In this document: positions 57,867 through 64,000 of the stretch, piece by piece
Numbering within the stretch: the first letter of the stretch is position 1
Layout: each line of letters opens with the position of its first letter
NCBI RefSeq assembly: GCF_003997495.1
Contig: NZ_RZRU01000003.1
Span: forward strand, 62,001-126,000
Source of the DNA: Mesorhizobium sp. M7A.F.Ca.US.008.03.1.1
Lineage (GTDB): Bacteria; Pseudomonadota; Alphaproteobacteria; Rhizobiales; Rhizobiaceae
Length of the DNA: 64,000 nt
Direction: 5' to 3'
Notes under the pieces: model-generated
Seen by the model: only the letters and a program-made list of their open reading frames with translations
The model's database searches: none
Told to the model about the DNA's origin: nothing
Position numbers and translations under genes: made by a program

Positions 57867-59198
57867 ATGGCCATGATCAACGTTTTGCGTTCGCCCGATT
57901 TCCAGCAGAGCCAGAGACTGCGCCTCAACACGCTGATCCGGTTGCGCTGGCTTGCCATTGTCGGTCAGAGCCTGACGGTGCTCGTCGTCGCCTATGGGCT
58001 GAAGTTTCCGCTGCCGGTCAGCCTCTGCTTTGCACTGATCGCCTGTTCGGCCTGGATGAACCTGTTTCTCGCCTTCCGGTTTCCAGCGGCGCACCGGCTC
58101 ACGCCGCTGGCGGCCTTCGGCATCCTGATCTTCGACAGCCTGCAGCTTGCCGGCCTGCTCTACATGACAGGCGGTCTCACCAACCCGTTCTCGCTGCTGA
58201 TGACGGTGCCTGTCGTCATTTCGGCGACATCTCTGCCCCTGCGCCTGACCGCCATCCTCGGCGGGCTGGTGATGTCGGCGGCGACGTTGCTGGTCTTTGT
58301 CCATCTGCCGCTGCCCTGGCATGAAGATGCACCGCTGGCGATGCCCTTCATCTATGTCGCCGGCATGTGGATGGCGGTGCTGTCCTCGATCGCCTTCACC
58401 GCCATATACGCCTTCCGGGTGGCTGCTGAAGCGCGGCTTCTGGCCAACGCGCTTGCCGCCACGGAGCTGGTGCTGCAGCGCGAGCAGCACCTTTCGGCGC
58501 TCGACGGGCTGGCCGCCGCGGCCGCGCACGAGCTCGGCACGCCGCTCGCCACCATCGCGCTTGTCGCCAAGGAGATGGAAAAGGCGCTCGGCAAGGATCC
58601 GAAATACGGGGAAGACGTGACGCTGTTGCGTTCGCAGAGCGAGCGTTGCCGTGAGATTCTCAAGCGGCTGACCAGCCTGTCCTCCGAGGGCGAAGCGCAT
58701 CTTTCGCGGCTGCCATTGACCTCGCTGGTCGAGGAGGTCACCGCGCCGCACCGGGACTTCGGCATCTCGATCAAGCTTCGGCCCGGCGAACGCATCGGCC
58801 CCGAGCCGGTCGGGCGGCGCAATCCGGGCGTCATCTACGGCCTCGGCAATCTGGTCGAGAACGCCGTCGATTTCGCCCGCAAAAGCGTCACCGTGCGCTG
58901 GAGCTGGGACGAGGCCATCGTCACCTTCTCGATCATCGATGACGGCCCCGGCTTTCCGGCCGAGATCATCGACCGCATCGGCGAGCCCTATATGTCGACG
59001 CGCCAGGGTAATGAAACCGGCGGCGGTCTGGGCCTTGGCCTGTTCATCGCCAAGACCCTGCTCGAACGCTCGGGCGCGTCGCTCGATTTCCGCAATTCGA
59101 GCGGCCTGGGCGAGGGCGCCATGGTACAGATATCGTGGCCGCGTGGTGTGTTCCTCAATCCGGAAATCACTTCGGCCAGCATGTTCGACACCGCCTGA
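57867..59198 (+). CDS. actS: Redox-sensing histidine kinase ActS/RegB/PrrB
   Basis: 443 residues with six membrane helices to about residue 185. GGLTNPF at residues 102-108 is the ubiquinone-linked motif of RegB. AAHELGTPLATIAL places the phosphorylated His near residue 221, and Cys near residue 261 in ERCREIL is the redox Cys of the family. The ATPase part has NLVENAVDFA, DDGPGFP and GLGLGLF. It phosphorylates the response regulator at 59284 in relation to oxygen or redox state. Only 85 bases separate the two genes. Confidence 0.95.
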   Translation: MAMINVLRSPDFQQSQRLRLNTLIRLRWLAIVGQSLTVLVVAYGLKFPLPVSLCFALIACSAWMNLFLAFRFPAAHRLTPLAAFGILIFDSLQLAGLLYMTGGLTNPFSLLMTVPVVISATSLPLRLTAILGGLVMSAATLLVFVHLPLPWHEDAPLAMPFIYVAGMWMAVLSSIAFTAIYAFRVAAEARLLANALAATELVLQREQHLSALDGLAAAAAHELGTPLATIALVAKEMEKALGKDPKYGEDVTLLRSQSERCREILKRLTSLSSEGEAHLSRLPLTSLVEEVTAPHRDFGISIKLRPGERIGPEPVGRRNPGVIYGLGNLVENAVDFARKSVTVRWSWDEAIVTFSIIDDGPGFPAEIIDRIGEPYMSTRQGNETGGGLGLGLFIAKTLLERSGASLDFRNSSGLGEGAMVQISWPRGVFLNPEITSASMFDTA

Positions 59199-59283
59199 GA
59201 GCCTTGAAGGACCTCTAAAAATTGGACAAGGAGGCTCAGGAACTATATTTGCGTAAAATTAAGGCAGCAGGAATTTTGAGACT

Positions 59284-59847
59284 ATGACAGGCGACGAGAA
59301 TATTGGCGCAATGGTTGAAGGCGAGGACACCTCGCTGCTTGTCGTCGATGACGACAAGCCGTTCCTCACGCGTCTGGCCCGCGCCATGGAAGCCAGGGGC
59401 TTCGTGGTCGAGACGGCCGAGAGCGTCGAGGAGGCGGTTGCCAAGGCGCGCGCCAATCCACCGGCCTACGCGGTGGTCGACATGCGGCTCGGCGACGGCA
59501 ACGGCCTCGACGTGGTCGCGGCCATCCGCGAAAAGCGCGAGGATTCCCGCACCATCATCCTGACCGGCTATGGCAACATCGCCACCGCGGTGACCGCGGT
59601 GAAGCTCGGTGCGGTCGATTATCTCTCCAAGCCCGCCGACGCCGATGATATCTTCGCCGCACTCACCCGCACCGCCGGCGAGCGCGCGGCGCCGCCGGAA
59701 AACCCGATGTCGGCCGACCGCGTCCGTTGGGAACATATCCAGCGCGTCTATGAGATGTGCGAGCGCAACGTCTCCGAGACAGCGCGCCGGCTCAACATGC
59801 ACCGCCGCACCTTGCAGCGCATACTGGCCAAGCGCGCGCCGCGTTAA
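59284..59847 (+). CDS. actR: Redox response regulator ActR/RegA/PrrA
   Basis: 187 residues. A receiver domain has VVDDDKPFLTRLA at its start, the phosphorylated Asp66 in VVDMRLGDG, and ILTGYGNIATAV and YLSKPAD. A short linker leads to a Fis-type helix-turn-helix, NVSETARRLNMHRRTLQRIL, near the C-terminus. This two-domain form without a sigma-54 ATPase domain is typical of RegA. It controls respiration, carbon and nitrogen genes under low oxygen in alphaproteobacteria. Confidence 0.95.
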   Translation: MTGDENIGAMVEGEDTSLLVVDDDKPFLTRLARAMEARGFVVETAESVEEAVAKARANPPAYAVVDMRLGDGNGLDVVAAIREKREDSRTIILTGYGNIATAVTAVKLGAVDYLSKPADADDIFAALTRTAGERAAPPENPMSADRVRWEHIQRVYEMCERNVSETARRLNMHRRTLQRILAKRAPR

Positions 59848-59910
59848 GGCCGCCGTTTGCCATCTTGCGGGATCGAAGCCCGCCAAAACTGACGGCATGA
59901 CGGAGGCGAC

Positions 59911-61119
59911 ATGCAGGACTTGAAGCACCGGCCGGTTTCCGTCTTCCGCGAATTCCTCGATAGTGAAGCGGCCGGCGGCATCATCCTGATGGTGGCGGCG
60001 GCACTGGCGCTTATCGTCGCCAATTCGCCGCTCGCCGAAACCTATTTCTCCGCGCTCCACGCCTATCTCGGCCCGCTCAGTGTCTCGCATTGGGTCAATG
60101 ACGGGCTGATGGCGGTGTTCTTCCTGCTCGTCGGACTGGAGATCAAGCGCGAGATGCTGGACGGCCAGCTCTCCACCTGGCCCCGGCGCGTGCTGCCCGG
60201 CATTGCAGCCGCCGGCGGCATGGTGGTCCCGGCACTCGTCTATGTGGCCGTCAACCGCAACAATGCGGCCGCCCTGTCCGGCTGGGCGATCCCGACCGCC
60301 ACCGACATCGCTTTCGCGCTCGGCGTGCTGTCTCTGCTCGGCAGCCGCGTGCCGGCTTCGCTGAAGGTGTTCCTCACTGCACTCGCCATCATCGACGACC
60401 TCGGCGCCGTCATCATCATCGCCATCTTCTACACCAGCGGCCTGTCGCTGGCTTATCTGGGTGCCGCCTTCGCGGTCATTGCCGCGCTTGTCGTGCTCAA
60501 CCGCATGCGGGTGATGACGCTTGTGCCCTATCTCGTTCTGGGCGTCATCCTGTGGGTTCTGGTGCTGAAATCGGGCGTCCATGCAACGCTTGCCGGCGTG
60601 GCGCTGGCGCTGACCATCCCGCTCGGGCGCTCCGCCGGGACCGGCCACGATCTCGACCATTCGCCGCTGCACCGGCTCGAGCATGGTCTGCACAAGATAG
60701 TGGCCTTCGTCGTCATCCCGATCTTCGGCTTTGCCAATGCCGGCGTTTCGCTCGCCGGCCTCAGCGTCAGTGCGCTGATCGAGCCGTTGACGCTGGGTGT
60801 CGCCGCCGGGCTGGTGGTCGGAAAGCTGGTCGGCGTGTTCGGCTCCTCGGCACTTGCCATCCGGCTCGGTCTTGCCGACCTGCCCGCCAATGCCGGCTGG
60901 ACGCACATGATCGGCATATCGCTGCTGTGCGGCATCGGCTTCACCATGAGCCTGTTCATCGGCCTGCTCGCCTTCGCCGGCGACGTGGCGCTGCAGGATG
61001 CGGTCAAGGTTGGCATCCTCGCCGGCTCCTTCGTCGCCGCCATCCTGGGTGCTGCCGTGCTGCTCATGGCGCCCGCCAAGGGTGGCGTGGAGGACGATGA
61101 AGAGCAGAGCCGGTCATAG
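59911..61119 (+). CDS. nhaA: Na+/H+ antiporter NhaA
   Basis: 402 residues with about twelve helices. [35 protein letters not shown] with paired Asp residues, and [17 protein letters not shown] are the NhaA ion-binding signatures. It exchanges Na+ or Li+ for H+ to keep cytoplasmic pH. It follows actR on the same strand by 63 bases; joint transcription is possible. Confidence 0.95.
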   Translation: MQDLKHRPVSVFREFLDSEAAGGIILMVAAALALIVANSPLAETYFSALHAYLGPLSVSHWVNDGLMAVFFLLVGLEIKREMLDGQLSTWPRRVLPGIAAAGGMVVPALVYVAVNRNNAAALSGWAIPTATDIAFALGVLSLLGSRVPASLKVFLTALAIIDDLGAVIIIAIFYTSGLSLAYLGAAFAVIAALVVLNRMRVMTLVPYLVLGVILWVLVLKSGVHATLAGVALALTIPLGRSAGTGHDLDHSPLHRLEHGLHKIVAFVVIPIFGFANAGVSLAGLSVSALIEPLTLGVAAGLVVGKLVGVFGSSALAIRLGLADLPANAGWTHMIGISLLCGIGFTMSLFIGLLAFAGDVALQDAVKVGILAGSFVAAILGAAVLLMAPAKGGVEDDEEQSRS

Positions 61120-61134
61120 ACTGAAGGACGGCCG

Positions 61135-61635
61135 TTACTCGCTTTCACCCTCCAGCGCCGGCACCGACACGCCGGCAAGCTCTGCCGCCAGCAGCCGCGA
61201 AGCGCCGGCCCGCGCGATCCGCAGCATCAGCGCCTTGCGCGTTGCCGCTGCCATGCGGTGCTCGGGCGCATCGCGCAGGATCTCGGCGCCATAGCCGTCG
61301 GAAAGGATGAAGCCGCATTCCTGCGGAAAGATCTCCGAGGGCACGCCGGGATGGGTGGCGAAGAAGAAGCGGTCGGAATGCAGCCGGTAGTCGGGCCATT
61401 TGCGGTCGACCCTGAAATCCTCGATCGAGGATTTGATCTCGATGATCCAGATATCGCCCTGCCGGGTCAGCGCGACGAGGTCGGCGCGGCGGCCCGTGGC
61501 CAGCGACAGTTCGGGCAACACATGTGCGCCCATATCCACGAGCAGCCGCTGTACGCCGCGCCGCACCAGCATGGCGCGTTCTGACTGGCGGCCGTCGATG
61601 AGAGGGTTGATGGGGATGGGCGAGATGATCGGCAT
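61135..61635 (-). CDS. MmcB family DNA repair protein
   Basis: 166 residues. ISPIPINPLIDGRQSERAMLVRR starts the domain, and GRRADLVAL with IIEIKSSIEDFRVDRKW gives the PD-(D/E)XK-like nuclease core (Asp, then Glu-x-Lys). Alphaproteobacterial MmcB takes part in DNA damage repair, being induced by mitomycin C in Caulobacter. ATG 61635 is preferred over 61647 for the usual family start. It is convergent with nhaA by 15 bases. Confidence 0.87.
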   Translation of the reverse strand: MPIISPIPINPLIDGRQSERAMLVRRGVQRLLVDMGAHVLPELSLATGRRADLVALTRQGDIWIIEIKSSIEDFRVDRKWPDYRLHSDRFFFATHPGVPSEIFPQECGFILSDGYGAEILRDAPEHRMAAATRKALMLRIARAGASRLLAAELAGVSVPALEGESE

Positions 61636-62103
61636 GCCAGGCACCATGCCAGATTCTGTTCACGGTTTGAACCTGTTTTATGCAGGCGATTGTCTGGTTG
61701 ACAAACCCAAAGACAAATCGAGTGCAGCCTGATATGAGTCTCACCCAGTCAGTCAGGGCGCACTTTGGTTTTTCAATCGCTGGTAACTGGTTGGCGGCGG
61801 TTCTGGTCGCGCAAGCTCATCGTCAGGTAGAAGTTTAAGGCCCAATACCTAACGGTCTCGTTCAAAATCTACCAGCCAGAGGATGGCGAACGGACGTGCC
61901 GTATGAGCGTCGTGTCAGGCGAAGATTCGAACTTCTCCCCGATGCGGGCAGTCGACCTAGACCTCCTTATCGAAGCCGCTCAGGAAGCTAGGGCGAAGCT
62001 GGCGCCAGATTACCGTCAATCGCCCTGACAGGCCGGCACCCATACGTGTATTTGACAAGCCAGGCTGTGCAGGTCCGTTTTGCCGCGCGCTACAGGGGCA
62101 TCC
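61636..62103. other. Gap with promoter of mmcB and a possible gene remnant
   Basis: The first ~100 bases should hold the mmcB promoter. A reading frame without a start codon follows at 61831-62028 and is listed separately. A 34-residue frame at 61734 has no ribosome site and no known family. Confidence 0.4.
61831..62028 (+). pseudogene. Possible remnant of a small conserved protein gene, no start codon
   Basis: The frame from 61831 to a TGA at 62026-62028 reads like a real protein: FKAQYLTVSFKIYQPEDGE, then SPMRAVDLDLLIEAAQEARAKL. It opens right after a TAG, and the frame before the TAG also reads as basic, aromatic coding-like sequence (RRFWSRKLIVR). A nonsense change in a former gene would explain this. 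A true gene could start at ATG 61903-61905, giving about 41 residues. I cannot name a family. Confidence 0.3.
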
Positions 62104-62355
62104 ATGGCCGAAAGAAGTAAAATTGCGGACGCGGTCCTCAAGGGTGTTTTGATCGCACAGGCGCTTGTTGGAGGTGGGTTCGTTGGCTTCTGGCTATGGA
62201 CCGGGAAAGCCACGATCCCAAGGCACGGCGGTGGCTGGCTTGACCTTGATCGCATCCAAGACCCATACCTCTATTGGTTTCTACTGATTGTAATTTCAGT
62301 CGTGTTGGTCGCCTTCCCAATCCGGTACCTCTACCAAGGCCCACCGAAGCGCTAG
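62104..62355 (+). CDS. Small two-helix membrane protein
   Basis: 83 residues with two hydrophobic segments (AVLKGVLIAQALVGGGFVGF and WFLLIVISVVLVAFPIRYLY) and a loop rich in Asp and Gly. An AGGGG site lies five bases before the ATG. Base composition is lower in GC than most of the window, hinting at a recent arrival or weak selection. The family is not known to me. Confidence 0.62.
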   Translation: MAERSKIADAVLKGVLIAQALVGGGFVGFWLWTGKATIPRHGGGWLDLDRIQDPYLYWFLLIVISVVLVAFPIRYLYQGPPKR

Positions 62356-62599
62356 GCGCTACCCAGCCGGGGGCATGGCTAGACCCAAGTTGCTGGCTTG
62401 GTGATTGATTCGCCATCGGGGCAGGCTGATTGTGTCGGGAAACCGCGATTGCCGTAAATGGCCGGAGCGAATCCGAAGGTAAGACGATGCTACGTTCATC
62501 AGGGTTTGGCGCCTGTCCGATGAGGCCCGCCCAGCCACACTCCGGGTTGCGTCGTTCCTGTTAAATTAGCTAGAGCGAATATAAGTGAAAGGTGATATT

Positions 62600-62783
62600 T
62601 TGGAAGCAGCCGGGGCTCCCCCAACACACCCCGCTCCGGTCAGGCCCGGTGGCGGTCCACCCAAAGGAAGGCTACCGGGCCGATCCCTGCAACCAACCGG
62701 TGACCCGCTCGTTGATCCCGTGCCGGGTTGATCCCCCGGCACTCCAGGACCTGCCCGCTGCCGAGGGGCGGCGGGCCTTTTTT
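62600..62783 (+). ncRNA. Candidate small RNA with intrinsic terminator
   Basis: Three local hairpins follow one another: GCCCGGT (62644-62650) with ACCGGGC (62674-62680), TGCCGGG (62721-62727) with a CCCGGCA ending at 62741, and the terminator at 62753-62776 plus T run. A C-rich single strand (GGCTCCCCCAACACACCCC) at the 5' end could bind ribosome sites of mRNAs. The 5' end is a guess. I compared it with SRP RNA and did not find the conserved loop, so the class is unknown. The terminator might instead close the transcript of the gene at 62104. Confidence 0.45.
62753..62783 (+). terminator. Intrinsic terminator
   Basis: GCCCGCTGCC (62753-62762) pairs with GGCGGCGGGC (62767-62776) with one G-T pair and a GAGG loop, followed by CTTTTTT. 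It is the clearest intrinsic terminator in the window and reads on the plus strand. Confidence 0.85.
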
Positions 62784-62855
62784 GCCGATTGGATTCAAGC
62801 CTGCAGCGATAGCGAAGGCCCCGCGGACACTGGGACCTTCGCGCTGCTGGTCTCG

Positions 62856-63173
62856 TCAGAAGTGGATCCAGAAGGATCTGCGGAAACATCTGCGGCGCCA
62901 AGAACCGTGGCGCCAGTAGCGACGGCAAACCCGCCTCCAACCGCGTCGACGACCGCGGCGGTGCCACCTGCGGTGCCGCACGAACTCGACGCCGTCCTGG
63001 ACTTCGGAACCATCCGGGTCGAGAATGTCGTCGGACGGTTTGTCGAGCTCATCGAGAATGCCGGGCCCCGTATTCGGGATGCCGGCCAAGGCAGTGGCGG
63101 GACGCGCGATTGCGACGACGGTCGCAGCCCCTGCCAGCCCAAGCATTCCAGTCAGAAACAATCGCCGATCCAT
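62856..63173 (-). CDS. Tat-exported protein with Arg/Trp-rich C-terminus
   Basis: 105 residues. MDRRLFLTGMLGLAGAATVV is a twin-arginine signal with cleavage expected after ATALA near residue 30. The mature part has a short acidic stretch (ILDPDGSEVQDG) and then a strongly basic tail with repeated Arg, Trp and two Cys (RRVCRRYWRHGSWRRR). A GGAG site lies six bases before ATG 63173. I recall similar small Arg-rich secreted proteins in Mesorhizobium, without known function; binding to anionic surface polymers or cell wall is possible. Confidence 0.65.
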   Translation of the reverse strand: MDRRLFLTGMLGLAGAATVVAIARPATALAGIPNTGPGILDELDKPSDDILDPDGSEVQDGVEFVRHRRWHRRGRRRGWRRVCRRYWRHGSWRRRCFRRSFWIHF

Positions 63174-63330
63174 GCCAATCTCCATCGTTGATCATTGCAA
63201 CAAGGGAACACATAGAGCGGCAGATTGACGCGCCCAGATGCCGAAGAAAATTGGGTCTATCGTTCTGCCGTGCCGGCGGCGGGCGTTTTTAGCGGTCTCT
63301 GACAATCCACGCGGCCAAATGCGCCTGGGA

Positions 63331-63762
63331 TCATTCCTCCGACAAGCCGGTCGCCGTTGCGGCCGTTTCAATGCGCACCGGCACGCCCTGGCGCAGCGAG
63401 TTGCCGACCGTGGAAAGCGCCGCGGCCCTTGTGATGATCTCCGCCGGGTCGGAGCCGTCCAGCGTCGTGCATGAAACCGTCATGGTTGACGAGGTCGCGA
63501 GCAAAGGCTGGCCTTCGAGGTTCTGCGTCCCGGTCACGGCGATCTTGTTGAGCGTTACGCCCATTTCCTCGGCGAAGTAGCGAAGGTCGTTGCAGAAGCA
63601 GCCGCCGATCGCCAGGGCGAGCAGCTGGCCGCCATTGAAGCCCAGGCCCATGCCGCCGGCCTTGCCTTCGGGCCGGTCGACAATGATCGCGTGGCCGCCG
63701 GCCCAGCCCATGGCGGCCTGCGTGTCCTCCACATTGCGCAGTTCCACGGTCATCGAGACCAT
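63331..63762 (-). CDS. OsmC family protein
   Basis: 143 residues. GFNGGQLLALAIGGCFCNDLRYFAEEMG carries the first redox Cys, and VSCTTLDG the second, as in OsmC/Ohr peroxide reductases. A GGGAGGA site precedes ATG 63762. It may reduce organic peroxides; the CFCN variant around the first Cys marks a subgroup different from Ohr. It is divergent or tandem to the copper-type regulator that ends at 63821. Confidence 0.88.
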   Translation of the reverse strand: MVSMTVELRNVEDTQAAMGWAGGHAIIVDRPEGKAGGMGLGFNGGQLLALAIGGCFCNDLRYFAEEMGVTLNKIAVTGTQNLEGQPLLATSSTMTVSCTTLDGSDPAEIITRAAALSTVGNSLRQGVPVRIETAATATGLSEE

Positions 63763-63820
63763 TGCGGATGTCCTCCCGACAGGAGTCGACCAGGCGTCGG
63801 GCCTCGTCGACGTGCGGTCA

Positions 63821-64000
63821 TTATGCCGGCGCAGAGGCGCCCTTGTCGCTGGGCAACGCCGCGCCCGCCATGTCATCAAGGATCGGACACTCCGGCCTTT
63901 CGTCGCCGTGGCAGGCGTGGATCAGTTTCTGCAGCGTCGAGCGCATCGACTGCAACTCGCGCACTTTCTCCTCGATCGCCGTGACATGGGCGGCGGCGAT
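63821..64000 (-). CDS. MerR family copper-type regulator (CueR/HmrR), 3' end only
   Basis: The last 59 residues of a MerR protein whose start lies beyond the window. A dimerisation helix (AIEEKVRELQSMRSTLQKLI) leads to a metal-binding loop with ACHGDERPECPIL, in which the two Cys resemble the Cys-x7-Cys copper site of CueR/HmrR. It probably activates a copper exporter gene. The stop is TAA at 63821-63823. Confidence 0.87.
   Translation of the reverse strand: MAAAHVTAIEEKVRELQSMRSTLQKLIHACHGDERPECPILDDMAGAALPSDKGASAPA

Larger units (their letters stand above)
62356..62855. other. Noncoding gap holding a candidate structured RNA
   Basis: 500 bases between a small membrane protein gene and the convergent Tat protein gene. 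The first 200 bases show nothing recognisable. From about 62600 the DNA is dense in inverted repeats and ends in an intrinsic terminator. No open frame here is convincing. Confidence 0.5.

Noticed and set aside
59236..60906. 556-codon minus-strand frame opposite actR and nhaA
   Set aside because: Both plus-strand genes have full family motifs; the antisense frame is Arg/Gln/Asp/His rich without homology.
62620..62700. Possible signal recognition particle RNA
   Set aside because: GGTCAGGCCCGG followed later by AAAGGAAGG recalls SRP RNA, but the conserved GGAA tetraloop stem with AGCAGCC is not formed and the pairing found here is different.
1..64000. CRISPR arrays, IS elements, tRNA genes and phage attachment sites
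   Set aside because: No regularly spaced repeats, transposase or integrase frames, or cloverleaf-like sequences ending in CCA contexts were seen on reading both strands.

Overview
The window looks like a chromosome segment of a Mesorhizobium-like member of the Hyphomicrobiales (Rhizobiales). The evidence is high GC, a Sinorhizobium-type exo gene order, an ActS/ActR (RegB/RegA) pair, an MmcB-family gene, and dispersed intergenic repeats of about 90-100 bp that resemble ones I know from Mesorhizobium. I see no tRNA, rRNA, insertion sequence, prophage or CRISPR array.

Layout. 1-3.2 kb: end of an acetone carboxylase operon (alpha and gamma subunits, then a short-chain dehydrogenase). 3.2-35.3 kb: a succinoglycan-type exopolysaccharide locus with exoQ, exoF, exoY, exoX, exoK, exoL-A-M-O-N-P and exoZ. 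It also holds a Wzx-type flippase, UDP-glucose dehydrogenase, two further glycosyltransferases, a GMC oxidoreductase with a Tat-targeted small subunit, and a phosphoribosyltransferase-HAD fusion. No exoH, exoV or exoI homologue is visible, so the polymer is probably not canonical succinoglycan.

Inside the exo locus, at 7.9-15.4 kb, lies a complete lasso-peptide gene cluster: precursor A, RRE protein B1, protease B2, cyclase C, HPr-kinase-like K and ABC exporter D on the minus strand, with a divergent nucleotidyltransferase-fold gene. The precursor predicts a 24-residue core with a Gly1-Asp9 ring and a C-terminal Ser, the expected target of a paeninodin-type kinase. A second set of B1-like, B2-like, HPrK-like and nucleotidyltransferase-like genes lies at 38.7-41.4 kb, with no cyclase and no recognisable precursor. 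This is an orphan modification system worth attention.

A 12-bp motif, TGCRNYGCASMA, recurs in intergenic DNA before exoQ, exoX, the lasso precursor, a coiled-coil gene, exoL/flippase and exoZ, with a near match before exoY. It equals the consensus I recall for the polyhydroxybutyrate-responsive regulator PhaR/AniA. It suggests that EPS and lasso-peptide production belong to one regulon.

35.4-38.4 kb: propionyl/acetyl-CoA synthetase, a DUF2259-type secreted protein and a 38-residue membrane protein. 41.5-53.4 kb: one long minus-strand operon joining a polyol/sugar-type ABC importer to two dihydroxyacetone kinase systems, an ATP-dependent DhaK-DhaL fusion and a PTS-dependent DhaK/DhaL/DhaM set with its own HPr and enzyme I. 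53.6-64 kb: PIG-L deacetylase, EamA transporter, HrpB helicase, ActS/ActR redox two-component system, NhaA, MmcB, small proteins, a candidate terminator-ended small RNA, an Arg-rich Tat protein, an OsmC protein and the 3' end of a CueR/HmrR-type MerR regulator.
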